The notes: generated by a model from the sequence alone, not told the origin. Numbered from the stretch's first letter, positions 35,221 through 47,324 are shown. The stretch is 64,000 nucleotides of DNA from Tyto alba (GCF_018691265.1 NW_024881313.1:36573518-36637517); one strand, 5' to 3'. Numbers and translations: made by a program.

Positions 35221-37925
35221 TTTCCTTGGGCAGGAAAGCTTCATCTTTCCTTATTCCCTGTGCTTGCAGTAAATAAAAGCTGCTCCCTGCTGCTTCTCTC
35301 GCCTCTCTGATCTCTGGTGTTTCTCAGAGACATTTGAGCTGTGTTCTTCAGCTAAAAGCAAAGAAAGTGGGATGGGGCTTTTTGCAGGTCAGATGCAATG
35401 AAGGAAGACAGCACGTGTGGCTGAGGTGGGATCGCAGGGGCTGGACTCACTCCCCCCCAGCTGGAGGCATGTCACTGAGGCCCCTGTGAAGGCTCTCGTC
35501 CCTCTCTGCTTTTTCTTTCTTTGGGAGAAAGGAACTGGCACTTCCCTCTGGAGGGTGACATCTTACCTGGGCTCCCTGAGGTGGCTGTCACCCAGGTGTG
35601 GGTAGGACCATGACTTGGTATTTTGGTAATTAACAGCTATTTCCTGAAAGAGAAAGAGCAGAAGACATGGAGGGGGTGTGGTGGTGGCAACATGGCTCCT
35701 CTGGGCCCCAGAGCTTTGGCCAAGATCTCCCTTGGAAAGTTGCTTCTCCTGAATGTTAGATGGGAAGGTGCTCTGGCTCTTCTGAAAATCCCACCCACAT
35801 GGCACCGTACAGAGTGCTGCTGCCCATGGGGCTGATAAGCTGCTGCATTGCTCCAATCTCCCTCCTTTGGGACCTCCCTGGCAATGCAATGGCCTTACTC
35901 AAGCTGATGGGTTTGCACACCAAACTAGGCAGGGGGAGGAGAAGATTAAGATATTTCCATTCCTGGCTATGAGCAGCTTCTATTCATGGCTCCTCCATGT
36001 CCAGAGGACTTTGCTGCTGTTTTGTTTGGATGAGGTGACCTGAGGATAGGTCCTACCTGGGACTCTGCTTTAAAGGCTGGGTTTAGAGACGACCATAAGA
36101 TGCTGATGGGATGTATGGACCATCATGCTGGATCCAACACCAGGTGGCCATTCACAAAGAGAAACTCTGAGGTGTCTGTGGCAGATACCCTAGCTCCTTT
36201 CCACCTGCAAGGCATCTACAGCAATGGGATGATGCATAAATAACAGCACTGCCCAGTTTCTCCCAACAGCATGGGGCAAAATGGCACTGCAGCTGCACTG
36301 TCAGGTGAATTCCTCAGCTGCAAGCCTCATTTCTCCTGACATACTGCTCTGGACACAACGTGAGGTCCAACTAATGCTGATTCCCCAGAACTAAAGGTCA
36401 TGTACTCATATCTGACACCATTGGAATCACTTTCCTGAGGTTGATGTCACGGGGCAAATAGTCCAAAAATTGAAGCAGATATTTTAGCTTTCCAAAGGAA
36501 GAATGTATCAAGTAAATTGAAGACAGATAACTTAAAGAGCCAGTTTCCCACCCTTGAAAACTAAAATACTGAGTTTATCTACCTTCACATGAAACTTCAA
36601 ATGTGTTCTCCCCAACATGGGTCATCAGCACCTTACAGATTTAACCTCATAGTACATTTCTGAGGAAAGAAGGTAAAAATTAGACAGATTTTCTGGTCTT
36701 TAGATCAAGGTAGATTGTCCTTCTAAAAGAGGCTGTCATATCTCAAACAAGCCATGAGCACCACATAGAAGTTCCTTCACAGTGACTACTTGGAAGTTAG
36801 ATTGAGCGAATGCAAATCCGCTTCTAGTCTTTGACAAAGTCCATGCGTGTCTCTGTTCTGACCCTTGGCTGGGAATTGTGGAGCAGGGACTGGTCAACTG
36901 CTACTGCTTAATTTTGCTGAGGATGATGCTGTAGCACACTGTGCTGGCCTAATGCAAGGGCTTAAGTTTGAATGATAATATGCAGGAGAGTCCTGAAAGG
37001 GCCTTTTTATGTTGTCTTTTAAGAGCTTTTGTCTCTGTTAAAAGCACATCAGGTATGTCTGGACTGTTAACCTAAACAAGATCAGGGCCAGAGTGCAGGC
37101 ACCTGTGATCCCCCACAGCATGATCCATGGCATGTGTGTTGTCCCAGACCAATTAATTCTCCCACAGATGTTACCCAGTGTCGTTCCCAACACACAGCCC
37201 TGTATGGGATAGCAAGAAGGTGAGGATGTGAGCTGTGCAGTGCAGAAAGCTGGTCCTGACTCATTTTATGTTTGAGTATAGGCGTAGGATGCAGACTCAC
37301 CTCTGTGTGGGAAAATAATGCCCTCTCCAAAGTGAGCCAAGGGCATCGTTCCCCTGCAGACCTGCCTGGCTTTGAGGGCAGATGGATGTTTTGGGAACTA
37401 TGAGCCAAGTCAAAAATAAGCTAGAAAAACAGTCTGGGAGCCAAGCCCAGCGGAGTTCCTCAATGCCTCGTTAGCCTCCCGAATGCCTTGTCTGATCTGC
37501 CTAGAAACATGCAGAAAATTTTTCCTATAGACTAAGAGCTATCTGTGCAACTCCTGTCAGGGACCTGGCCACTGAGGCTGGCTTTGTGTTGGGACCTGTC
37601 TCCACCACCCATGTCACTGGTGCTGATCTCCACTCACACACTTCATGAGTAAGCTTTTTATTTGTTCTTTTGACAGTCATAAAAACCCAGGCAAGAACTG
37701 GAATAAGCTGATTAGGTCCAGGCTGGGTTGATACAATGAGGTGGGAGTGATGGGCAGAGCATGGCCATCTCTCTGCTGGGGTACTGTGGGTAAGGGGTGC
37801 ATCTCACCATCCCCTCCCATGGCTGAGGACTGGTCTCTCAGGCTGGGTGAGACCCTCCACCTCACATGCTGCTGATGGTCACCACCTGGCCCCCAAAATC
37901 TTCTGTAAGAGAGAATTTTTGTAGA
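35221..37925. other. Non-coding DNA, no gene seen
   Basis: Short competing frames, the longest 108 codons (35563-35889 and 37082-37408, both minus). The part from 36000 to 37080 has almost no open frame of note and no recognised repeat. Confidence 0.55.
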
Positions 37926-38640
37926 TGATGGGGGGGGGCGGGGGAAAGTCCCCTTGTTTGTTGGTTCCTTCCATCTGTGTTTGGAGAGAGAGAGGATTTA
38001 TGGAAGTCAATTCAACTCCGTGTCTTGCATCAGCTGATAGATTTCTCCCCCTCCTCACTTCAGCGCCATCAAGGAGGAGTTCAGACAAGTGCTTGGGCCT
38101 GATGCTAAACCCTGGGACGCGGAGGGAGGCACAGTGGGAACAGAAAAGCAGTGCTCGGAGCGTGCAACAGCACCTTCGCGGCTGCCTGCCCCGCAGCTCT
38201 TCCCTTTGGGAGACATCAGCACCCTTCAGCCCACCCCTGCCTTGCAGAGAGGGAGGTGGAGGTCCGGGCAGAGCCGGTGGGGGAGGCAGGGATGGGGAGC
38301 AGGTCGCCTGTGGGGTGCAGGCGCCAGCCCTGGGGATGCGCAGCCCCCGGCGCGCTTGCACGCTCGCCGGCTCCGCACAGCTGCTCCCCTCATCTGCGCG
38401 CATTCAGAGCGGCTCCATTCAGCAGCGCTGCTTCCTGGAGCTTGAAAGGGCCGCTGATTATTTTTAATGAGCTTTCGCCTCACTGGAGGTTCGTTTCGCG
38501 CCGATCGCGTGGGCAGCGCCTCAGCACCCTCCCGTCAGGCGGGTTCGCTCGCCCTGCGCTCCCCGGAGCTGGTGGTGGTAGTGGTGGTGGGGGGGGGACG
38601 GGGACCCAACAGATGCGGGGAGCAAATAAGCAGGTTATGG
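37926..38640. promoter_or_regulatory. CpG island, possible promoter
   Basis: This is the densest CpG region of the window: about 40 CpGs from 38101 to 38620 by hand count, densest at 38330-38560 ('cccggcgcgcttgcacgctc', 'ttcgcgccgatcgcgtggg'). It is bracketed by G-rich tracts (37929-37943, 38571-38600). An AT-rich insert, 'gctgattatttttaatgagc', lies at 38453-38472. Islands of this kind usually mark promoters, including those of non-coding RNAs. The 180-codon plus frame at 37925-38467 and its rivals on both strands show only glycine, arginine and serine bias. Transcript direction cannot be read. Confidence 0.6.
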
Positions 38641-40081
38641 ATTGATCACTGCCGTGCTCCACTTGAGGATGGAGGACCTCTATGGGAGTGCAGGGCCCCG
38701 AAATGGAGGAAGGCAGCATAGCCTCCAGCCTTAATCTTGGAGAAGGTTTGACCTCCACAGTGCTTGCACACCTCCAGGGCGCTGCGTGTTGCCCACCTGC
38801 CTCTGACGTCCTCCCTCCCTCATAGCAGCAAGGTTAGGATATTTGGGAGGCTCCTCCCTTGCCCTGTAGCCTTCCTGCATGCCTGCCCCAAGAGCCCAGG
38901 GCAGGATTCAGCTCATCCCAAAGTGGGGGCAGATGATTCACATCATCTAAGTGCCTACATCTCTCCATCAGCTCCAACGGGAGCCTAGGATGGAGAGCTG
39001 AGCTGACTGTCTTTGGATGCTGGATCAGGCCCTTTATCCTCTGGAAAACTGAACAGCATCCCGGCCTTGCAGAAACACAAACTAATGAGATAGAGGGTGA
39101 TCTTGCAGCGATAGCAGTGCGAGGTGCAGCGCTTGGGGCTGTTGTTGGAAAACCTCTGTTCTGCTGAACGTGGGGCTGCTCCATGCAGTAACTGCCTCAT
39201 TCGTTAGTCCAGGGAATCTGATGGGATGTACCCTGTTGAAATCTGCCACTCAGCTTTATTTTTTCATGTTACTCTTGCTGCATTTTTTTTTTCCCCTGAG
39301 AAATTATTTAAACAGATGGCTGAGCTTGATATTAATACACTTATTTCAACATTTGCATAGAGCATCTGTTAGGAAAAAAAAAAAAAGTTTTGCAGGTTTA
39401 AAAAAATAATTTTTTTTTCATTTTTGACTTGAATTCCAAGAATCTCAGAAGACGACTACCTCTTCCAAGAATGTATAAAAGCTTCATTTATATACCAGTA
39501 GGATGCCACTCCACTGAAATGTCACTCACTGGCAGATGATTTGGAAGGGGAGAGGGAAATGAATGTGTATATTACAGAACTGCTCAAGTCTAGACCAAAA
39601 AAAGGGGAAACTTTTAAAAGCAAGCTTCCAACCTAGTCTTTCTGCTGTTATTTGGGTCAGTCAAATAATTTAGAGCCAAATGGTCTCATTTTCCTCCTTA
39701 AATAGTTCCTCATTTAATGAGCTGTTCTGCCTGCATTGCTGATTTGGCATGTGGTGGTCATCTCCTGGCTGTGTCCTGAGTTCACAGCAGGCTGACCCCC
39801 CCCCTTCTCCCTCTTCTCCTGTTCCCTTCTGCCTCCTTGGAAAGGAAAGCAGGGGGCTCAGCCCAGGTGGGACCACCAGTGCATCCCTCCCATCCTTGCC
39901 TTGGCTATTCAGAGGGCCAGGATCTCAAGGTACACGTGGTGTGTCCTCAAAGAGTAGCCTAGATGAAGCTGTTGAGAAATTGCATCTTTTTCTCTTAGAG
40001 AAGATCCAACAGTATGTCTGACTCCCATATACCTCTTTCTTCCCCAGTAAAATAGTCCTCTACTATAATTTTGGATTATTA
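38641..40081. other. Non-coding DNA, no gene seen
   Basis: Contains T9-10 (near 39280), A13 (39374-39386), the AT hairpin-like tract 39400-39418 and C9 (39796-39804). Frames reach 116 codons (38834-39184 minus) without domains. Confidence 0.5.
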
Positions 40082-40630
40082 ATGTTTAGACTAGCCCTCA
40101 GAAGGGCCACAATAAAAATAAAACCTCATGAAGACCTATGTGGCTTATCACTGCACAATATCAAGGGGCCATTCCCTTCTGATCAAGCTCTCTGGGTGAC
40201 CTTGTTAAACCTCCAGGGCCAATGCTCTTCTTCCACCCAAAAGACTAGTCTGATGCTAAGTTATTTTGTTTCTCCCTTTTATGACTGTATCAAGCAAAAC
40301 CAAATAGTAAACATCTTTCTGATGTTTTCAGCTGGCCTCCACAGCATGAGGTCTGGTCTGATGAACTTTAATAACGATGTCTGCCCATCACTGAAAGCTG
40401 AAGGTCAGGCTAAGCTCTCAATCCCTATGTGCATTTATGTAATTGCCTCCACAACAGGATTTCTCTTCCAGTTTGATATGGTATGGTTTAAAGGTGTCTA
40501 TTTGTGCCTTCAATTTTTATTCTATCTCCCTTACACTTCCTGCTCAAGTAGCACCGAGGATGCAGTCAGACAACCAATCCCTGCTTTTGGACTCATGATG
40601 GAGACTGATCTCAGCAGATCTCAGCTGTAA
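40082..40630 (+). other. 182-codon open frame, no family recognised
   Basis: This is the longest open frame outside GC-rich DNA. It begins at an ATG and has two hydrophobic stretches (about residues 79-83 and 118-150) with scattered cysteines, but no signal peptide, repeated motif or known domain. About one frame of this length is expected by chance in 64 kb at this composition. It has no clear promoter or flanking splice signals. Retained as an observation, not as a gene. Confidence 0.12.
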
Positions 40631-42699
40631 TGGAGTCACCCAACCTACAGCAGCCTTGACTCAGAATAGTACCTTTGATCTGGAATCATTCTGTATTTGG
40701 GGCTTCATGTTGCAAGGGCAAAAATAGTCTTTTCAGTTGTATCTCAGACTAGTTTTCCCTTGGTCTAATACATCACTGTATCCAGAGGCACTATGGTCTA
40801 GGGTATTAGAGGCGAGAGGCAGTATTATAAATCATAGCATATACATGCTTTAATTACTTTGTCAAAATGATTTATAAGTTCTAACTTACTGGAAAGTACC
40901 AGGCTGTACCCATGGACCGATCTTTTCTGGTCCTTACTTGTGTTAACTCTGTGGACCTGCTCATCATCTCTTCCTCCCACGTTTGTGCTCAGGGGATTGT
41001 ACTTTCCGGAGTCTAGCAGCCCCTTAGCCTGACAGCGACTATGGAAATGGACCCAAGACTACACGGATATTTTCCAGCTCAAGCCAATATGACACACACA
41101 CAGCCCCTGCCATCCCCCCTGCCGTGCACCAGCCACCCACCCCACATCTCCACAGCAGGGTAACTCAGTTTATCCCCGTAACAAACTTTTCTGGCAGGAT
41201 GTCAGCTCAGCCAGAGTAATAAAAATTTACAGCCATAGCTGAGGCAATGCCAAAAATACCTGGCATAAATGACCGCATCCCAGCACACAGGTAAGGGGGT
41301 TGTGATTTAGGTCCTTTGCAGTGATGGAGGAGAGGAAGGAGTGCTGCTTTTTGAACATTTTTCCAGTGTTTTCATTTTTTAATGACTTAACCCATGGCTG
41401 AAGGGTGTAATTTATGGCTCAGAAATATAACCAGGGGGTTTGAAGCCTCCATGCTTTGACTCTGGCTGCTTTATCACTTGCTTCATTCCTCACAGTTTTG
41501 TGTGACAGCACAAGGGCTGAGTGCAATGAATGGTATGCAGATAAAAACAGGGGAGAAAGGCTTCCCCTCAAAGGCTGAGCACTGGTGGAAGAGTGAAGGG
41601 AAGCGGGAGTGGAGGGGAACCTGCTTGGGGGGAGGCTGGGGAGAAGCTGTGAAATGCCTCTGGAGCAGGCGGTGAGAGATACACAGAAAGAGCGATGTTG
41701 GAGTCCGTGCGATGGAAACCGAGGGCTGGATGCAACCCCTCAGGCACTGAGGGGGTAGGAACATCACATCTTCTTGCATTGCGACGATGGGGTCCGAGGC
41801 AGTGGTGGTCACAGGGGGGTACCCCATCTTCTCTCCCCTCTCTGCAGGCCCTGGCTGCTGACACTGAACCCAGGCACAGCTGTAAGAGTGCACATGGGTC
41901 CTGCTCCTCTCCTGTGCGGTGAAGGTTTTGCTCTGGGCTTGTACTGGCATTACGTGCTCCAGCCTCAGACCCTGGAAAGTGAAGAGACCCTACAGGAAAG
42001 CTGAATGCTGTGCAGGAAAAGGCAAGGAGGGACCCCTTCAGCTTCATCCATCGCAGCAATTTTTGAAGTGTAGAGTGAAGTCGTGCCCCTTTCCCTTGCC
42101 CTTTGGCAGAGGGAGGGTGGGGGGAGTTGGAAGGGGGAACTCTGCCTGCTCTGCTCCTCTGTGCTGAGCTGCCTCCCCTGCACTGTATTTAGATGAGAGG
42201 TAACACGAGGGAGGGTTGACAAGGCAGAGAACTTGTTTCCTCCTGGCCAGGATTTCCAGTCGGGAGCAGAGCAGTGAAGCCTTGGAACTGGTTATCTCCC
42301 TTGCAGATGGACCCGGAGGAGTCTCCTGCTCGTGTCCGGAGGCTGGAGCTGTGGTCCTACGCCTCGGCGGCTTTCCAACCTGATGGGATCCAAGTTTTGT
42401 CAGCAATAGTGGGGCCAGATCTGGGTCACGGCCCTCGGCTCTGAGCTAAAGGATGAGGTTAGAGTCCTTGTATTTCTCACCCTAGCTTTACCACAGACAC
42501 AATTTAACATGGCTAGAAAATGCTGAGTTGTGGATTCCCTTTATGCCCGTGGTGAATCTTTGGGGAAGGTCTGAGCCAGGCTGTGGAAAGGCATCTATGC
42601 CCATTCCTGTTCCTGATCTCAATATACTCGCTCAGAAAATAAAACCATGCAGCTTTGTCTCCATCCTGCTTTTCATGAGAGGCTGGCTCCAGAAATAAG
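40631..42699. other. Non-coding DNA, no gene seen
   Basis: Overlapping frames of up to 163 codons at 41483-42059 (two minus phases plus plus-strand rivals) contradict one another and show no domain. Weak MIR-like ('cactatggtctaggg', near 40790) and palindromic-repeat-like ('aaatttacagccatagctga', near 41224) traces are too short to call. Confidence 0.45.
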
Positions 42700-42880
42700 C
42701 TCCCTCGCTCTGGCCATTTCCATAATTAAAGCAATAAGCAGTGGATGTGATTTAAATCAAGCCTGAGCTCTTGAAAAGCCACCTGTGGTGTTAAAAGCAA
42801 GTCAATAAAGTGTGTTAATAGAAGCGTTAACATTTCAGCAGCGTACAGGCAGCGTTAATTATGACATTCCCCATCAGGCA
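42700..42880. promoter_or_regulatory. Candidate conserved non-coding element
   Basis: AT-rich, non-repetitive stretch with 'ccataattaaagcaataagc', 'gatgtgatttaaatcaagcc', 'ccacctgtggtgttaaaagc' and 'cagcgttaattatgacattc'. It carries homeodomain-like ATTA cores, an E-box (CACCTG) and a RUNX-like TGTGGT. The mix recalls developmental enhancers. Inference only. Confidence 0.35.
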
Positions 42881-42999
42881 GGTCGTTCCAGTGTCCCTTA
42901 AGGAACAGGCAGTGATGACGGGTTTTGGATCTGATCATTGGGCTCAGCAGCAGCACAGGACATGAGGCATCAGGCTGGGAAGGTAGAAGGCATGGGAGA

Positions 43000-43125
43000 G
43001 GCAGCCTGATTTGCTAGTTAGACCCCTTAAATGCAGGCTGGTGTCCCACCCTGGGTCTCAGAACCACCGGCTATCTGCTATTCTAGTGCCTTCAGCTGGG
43101 ATTTAAACACATCTTCTGCACACAA
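43000..43125 (+). repeat. Unnamed dispersed repeat, copy 1
   Basis: In order: 'cagcctgattt', 'ccccttaaatgcaggctgg', 'tcccaccctggg', then 'cagctgggatttaaacacat'. The same blocks in the same order recur at 43925-44045. The shared order and spacing (about 60 bases between 'cccaccctgg' and 'cagctgggattta') support common ancestry. I do not recognise the family. Confidence 0.5.
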
Positions 43126-43924
43126 GCAAGGTCTGTCTTGAAATCACCCCAGGACAAGAAAGTGGTCTAAAGCATCCTTCCAGCCATCAGTACCATCACC
43201 CTGGGGAACAATTTCTGCAGGCTGTTTGCAGCTTTTTCCATCTGTCCCATGGGTTGTCTGTCCTGCTTTAGCCTCCCAGTGTTCTTCTCTGGCATGACCA
43301 TGCAGCTGGTCCATTGCTCATGAGGTTAAGGCCAAGATATTTATTCTATTTATCTCCTCCTTAGCAACTGGAGATCCTCTCTGACAGACATGAGCCATTA
43401 AAGGTCCAGGAAGAGGTATTCCAGCAGCAGAATGAGCAGAGGATCCTTTACCATCAGCCCCTGTTATCCCAGGGCTGGTGTGCTGGGATACTTGGGAACA
43501 ATTTGGACCTATCCTGGCTCCAGAAGCAGTGCAGCTACAGATGTGTGAAGATGTGCTGGGCCCAACTCTGCCCTGGGCTATTGCAAATACCTTTGCCCAC
43601 TTATAGACTTACTTTACTCAAAGACTGGAGAGCTCAGTCCATGAGCAGTTTGATATTGATATTGTTCTAAGTGGAAAGCAGAGGAAAATGTAAACGGGAG
43701 TATTTTACATTTGTAAGTGCCAAAATATTCAAACCAAACAAATTTGTCCTGCATTTACCGTCTGGAAAAGCATTGCAAAACGCTTTGCTCTTCCAGACTG
43801 TTGTGATGTGTCTGCTCACATGTGCACAGGGACAGGCTCCAAGAAGAAACAATGACACCAGCACCTTCTCAGAAAAGCCCTGAATTAGCAAGATGCTTGG
43901 CACATGCTTAATATTAATCATGTG
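43126..43924. other. Non-coding DNA between two repeat copies
   Basis: No gene. The overlapping frames at 43667-44092 (minus) and 43671-43883 (plus) have no domain. 'gatattgatattgtt' (near 43650) is a tiny duplication. Confidence 0.5.
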
Positions 43925-44045
43925 CTTAAATCCAGCCTCCAACAACACAGCCCTTAAATATGGTGGGGAACCCACCCTGGAGCCAGCCAGAAGCTGATAC
44001 TCCAGACCTGTCAGCTGGGATTTAAAACACGTCCTCAAGTGCTCT
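43925..44045 (+). repeat. Unnamed dispersed repeat, copy 2
   Basis: 'ccagcctccaac', 'gcccttaaatatggtgggga', 'cccaccctggag' and 'cagctgggatttaaaacacg' match copy 1 at 43000-43125 in order and orientation, about 925 bases away. It could be a second insertion of one family or a local duplication. No terminal TG...CA structure typical of an LTR is evident. Confidence 0.5.
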
Positions 44046-45714
44046 GCGAGGCAAGGGCCAGAGTCCCACTGAGTCAGCTGAGTCTTTGTCACTCCATTTT
44101 TAATTAAATTCCATTTTTACAGTAGGTAAGAAGTACTCATGAGCATTTGATTAGAGATTTTTCAGGTTTTTTGATCAGCATGGGATAGAGGACATGTTCA
44201 CTCATTAAACATCCTCTGACAGCTTCTAGAAGTCAAATACTTGTCTTAAAAAAATGTGTGACATTATATTTCTCTCTCTTCCGTTCTTGCTGCTTCATTA
44301 TTTTTGCCTTCTCCAAGTGAGCCCTCAGTGTGTTTGGAGTACAGAGAAGCACTTCTGCTTGCACTGCCCCATATAGTGTGTGTTTTACATACCATAGACC
44401 CAGTTTCTTGCAGAGCTTCAGGGGAGGTGGCATCCTTACCCCCACTATACCCAGGGAAAAGTGAAGAATTTGAGTGAATAGACCAGGAGCATGTAGCAAG
44501 TTGGCAGCACAGATGGAAATTGGGAAACTTTCATCTGGATCCTTGAACTGTGCCCTCTAATACAAACTGAACTTGAGATGCAGGTATTTATCTCTAAGAA
44601 TCAAACTATTGATCCTTCCTTCTCAAGATCATCACACAAGTATCTTCTCTGATCCCTCTCACTGTCAGAAGAAAGGAGATCTTCCCAAGGAAATAATTTT
44701 TGGTCTCTATAAGTTCCTTGCCCAGGGCTTGACAACAAAGCCCGCTCCTTGCTGCAGTGCAAGAGCTGCCTGGTCCTCCCTCGTAAGACCCTGGTGTCTG
44801 CCTGTCTCCATCCCTCACCCTTCATTCGATACCTTAAACTACCAATATTCAGTGCAGGGAAGATCTTGCAGGATGTATAGAGCCTGGTACCCTGTTCTTT
44901 GATTGTTTCTTTGGTACTACTTCAACAGGAATGTTTAAAGCCCTGTGATAAGCCATACCCTGCTACTCACCACAAAGGCAAACTTAGTTTCCATCCTGGC
45001 TGCTTTGTCTGTGTTCAGACTCTTCAGGCATTTCCTTACTTGGCGTTTATCACTTCCAGTATATCTACATGGACTTTATTTTTCTTGCTAAGACAGATTG
45101 AAAACCCATCAGTTTCTTGAGTGCTGTCCCCTTGGCCTGTCACTAAATATTCTTTGTCTTAGGATATGCTCTTGAAAAACATATAGATTCAAGTTCTGCC
45201 TCTCATGGCTGCCATTTAGCTAAGATATATATGTTATTATTCATCTCTCCAGTCTCTCCTCAGAAGCCAGTCCTTCTACTCACCACCGTGGCTGGATTCC
45301 CCTGTTACATATAATGTCTGCCTTTTCCCTGGATGGAAATGTTATTTATTGCCTTTTGCTTGCTTGGCTACAGAGAGAATAAAACCGTCCCTACAGTTAC
45401 GACACTGCTTTGAAAGGTGCAATGGCCTCATTTCTCCAGACTTCAGTGTGAGCTATGGCTGCCAGTGAAAACTAACGTCAGCGACCGTCGGCAGAGATGA
45501 GCTGCGAACACGAACCACGCCAGACCTGCCGAGCTCAGCAGGTTTTCTCTGGAGATCTAGCGGTGATGGAGACCATGAATCACCCCTCAACCCAAGGGCA
45601 AGGCAAGGGCTGATGGTGGTGATGGGACGGGCAGCAGCACCAGAGGGAATTTCTGCCACGACTGCTGACCGCAAAGCGGGGTGAGAGCTCGCACAGCTAT
45701 CTGTTAAGCAGTTC
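44046..45714. other. Non-coding DNA, no gene seen
   Basis: Short frames only (up to 109 codons). A CpG-containing patch at 45470-45690 ('gtcagcgaccgtcggcagag') is too sparse for an island. No repeat family recognised. Confidence 0.5.
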
Positions 45715-45800
45715 TTTGATTTTCAGCGATGTGCGTTAATAAATCCACTAATTTCAGCTTGATTAACAAATTTATGAGACTCCTGAATGCATGCAGCAGA
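45715..45800. promoter_or_regulatory. Candidate conserved non-coding element
   Basis: 'gcgatgtgcgttaataaatc', 'cactaatttcagcttgatta' and 'acaaatttatgagactcctg' form a compact AT-rich stretch with homeodomain-like cores, set between more GC-rich, lower-complexity flanks. Inference from texture. Confidence 0.25.
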
Positions 45801-46759
45801 GTAGGCAAGCCTGGTGGACCAAGCATGATGGTCAGAGAGGGGCTGCAGGGGAGTATGAACCCACCTCCCTTTCTCTCCCACTTGTTCCTGTTATCTTTTT
45901 GGTGCCTCCACCTACAAAGGGGGAGATGTCAGCCAAGCTGCAGGCAGTGGCTCGCCTGAGGACTTCACTCCATGGGGCACCCCAGTGGGGCAGGGACAGG
46001 CTTTTCAGTACAGGAGGAGGGTGGCAGATGGCTGAGAGATGCAGGGTCAGCAGAGCATCCTTGTCTCATCTGTGGGGTGAGGGCAGGCAGCTGGCCCTTC
46101 CTCTGCAGGCAGAAGGAGCAGACACAGGCATGGCTGGAGGGCAGAGCAACAGCTCCTGATGCACTGGGGGCCTGCCCGAGCTGCTGGGCATTTAAACATC
46201 CTTCTGTCATCTACCCCAACTTCACTAGAAGCCTCTTGCTGGCTTCCTTCGCCCAGAAACTTTGAACCGCACAAGAATTGTAAGCCAGGCCCCACAGCAT
46301 CTTGAGATTAGCTAGGGGAAAAAACATCTCCATCAAGGTTTTTTTAAAAGCAAACATATGTGGGGTACTTTTCCTGGCTGGCTGTACTACATGGGGTTGG
46401 ACTGTGCAGTGCTTTTCACTTTTTCAGGCTGTTCCTTGCGGTGATGAGAGACTCATAAAATCATCTTAAAACCCAAAGAAATATTTTGCATACAGTTTAC
46501 AGCTCCAGGAGCCATGGGCTTATTTAAATAAAAAAACCAAACAGATTTCTGATGTGATTGGGGTAACTGGGAAAGCAGTCTCCAAATTGTACACAGGCTT
46601 GTTATAAAATGTTACCATCACCAAAACAGACCAAAAGAAGAAAAAGCCCGGGAGAGTTAAGTCCCTTTGCAGAGCTGAGAAAGCCAGGGCTGCAGAGCCA
46701 GTTGTTCTGCTAGTACGTCAATTTGGGATAAATACTTAGAGATACAGTCATTTTCCTAA
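45801..46759. other. Non-coding DNA, no gene seen
   Basis: Competing frames of 76-122 codons (45729-46295) in GC-rich DNA without domains. 'ctgggcatttaaacatcctt' near 46189 faintly resembles the end of the 43-44 kb repeat pair, but the upstream blocks are missing. Confidence 0.5.
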
Positions 46760-46870
46760 GCAGGACGTCAGCTGCTTGACGCTCGTTAGTGCTAATGAAA
46801 ATCATACAGCCTGAGTGTGTGCTCCAGCCAGTAACTCCTCCAAGCGCTGCCATTTTCATCGTCATCTTGG
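46760..46870. promoter_or_regulatory. Candidate conserved non-coding element
   Basis: 'aggacgtcagctgcttgacg', 'ctcgttagtgctaatgaaaa' and 'ccattttcatcgtcatcttg' form a non-repetitive stretch with a CRE-like GACGTCA and an E-box (CAGCTG). Inference only. Confidence 0.25.
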
Positions 46871-46947
46871 GGAAGAAGCCGGAGCAGAGTCTGAGATACT
46901 GAACTTTAAGTCTGTGCCAGTTTCAAACGAAGCAAAGCCATTGTAGA

Positions 46948-47002
46948 GTATGCTGAGGGGTTGATTAGGTTGCCCTTGAGTCTTTTCCAGCTGTATAGGA
47001 AG
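46948..47002 (+). repeat. Possible CR1 LINE 3' end, very decayed
   Basis: 'gctgaggggttgattaggtt' then 'gcccttgagtcttttccagc' and 'tgtatagg' resembles the CR1 3' tail, where 'ggggttggactagatgacct' is followed by 'ttgaggtcccttccagccctat'. The terminal 8-base microsatellite typical of CR1 is absent. Short and diverged, so uncertain. Confidence 0.35.
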
Positions 47003-47324
47003 GGAGGAAAACACCTGCCTTTATAATAATCCTAATAAAAATAAAGTAATAGTGCAGAAATCTCCACCAGACTTCTAAGACAGTTTATTTGGGATGCCTT
47101 CACAGGGAGAGCTCTCATCCTGCCACATGCCCACGGGGACCATGTCCCACCGTCCTCTACAGGGATGGTGACACACCAGCCCCATGCTGTTATATATGGA
47201 CCAGCAAAGCTGCTCCTCCATGACATGGTGGAAACTCTGCCTTAAAAGCATGATTCAAACCTTCCCGCTTTCTTATTTGCTGTGAGCAAGAAGCCAGGTT
47301 AAGGTTTTGTTGGTCAGGAGTGTC
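47003..47324. other. Non-coding DNA, no gene seen
   Basis: Holds an AT-rich 'aataatcctaataaaaataaa' stretch (47024-47044) and otherwise ordinary sequence. The 64-codon minus frame is not supported. Confidence 0.5.

Noticed and set aside
37925..38467. 180-codon plus-strand open frame in the CpG island
   Set aside because: High GC lowers stop density. Frames are open on both strands, and the translation is glycine/arginine/serine biased with no known motif. A first exon inside the island is possible but cannot be chosen.
41483..42059. 155- and 163-codon minus-strand frames
   Set aside because: They are in different phases of the same DNA, opposed by plus frames, and have no domain.
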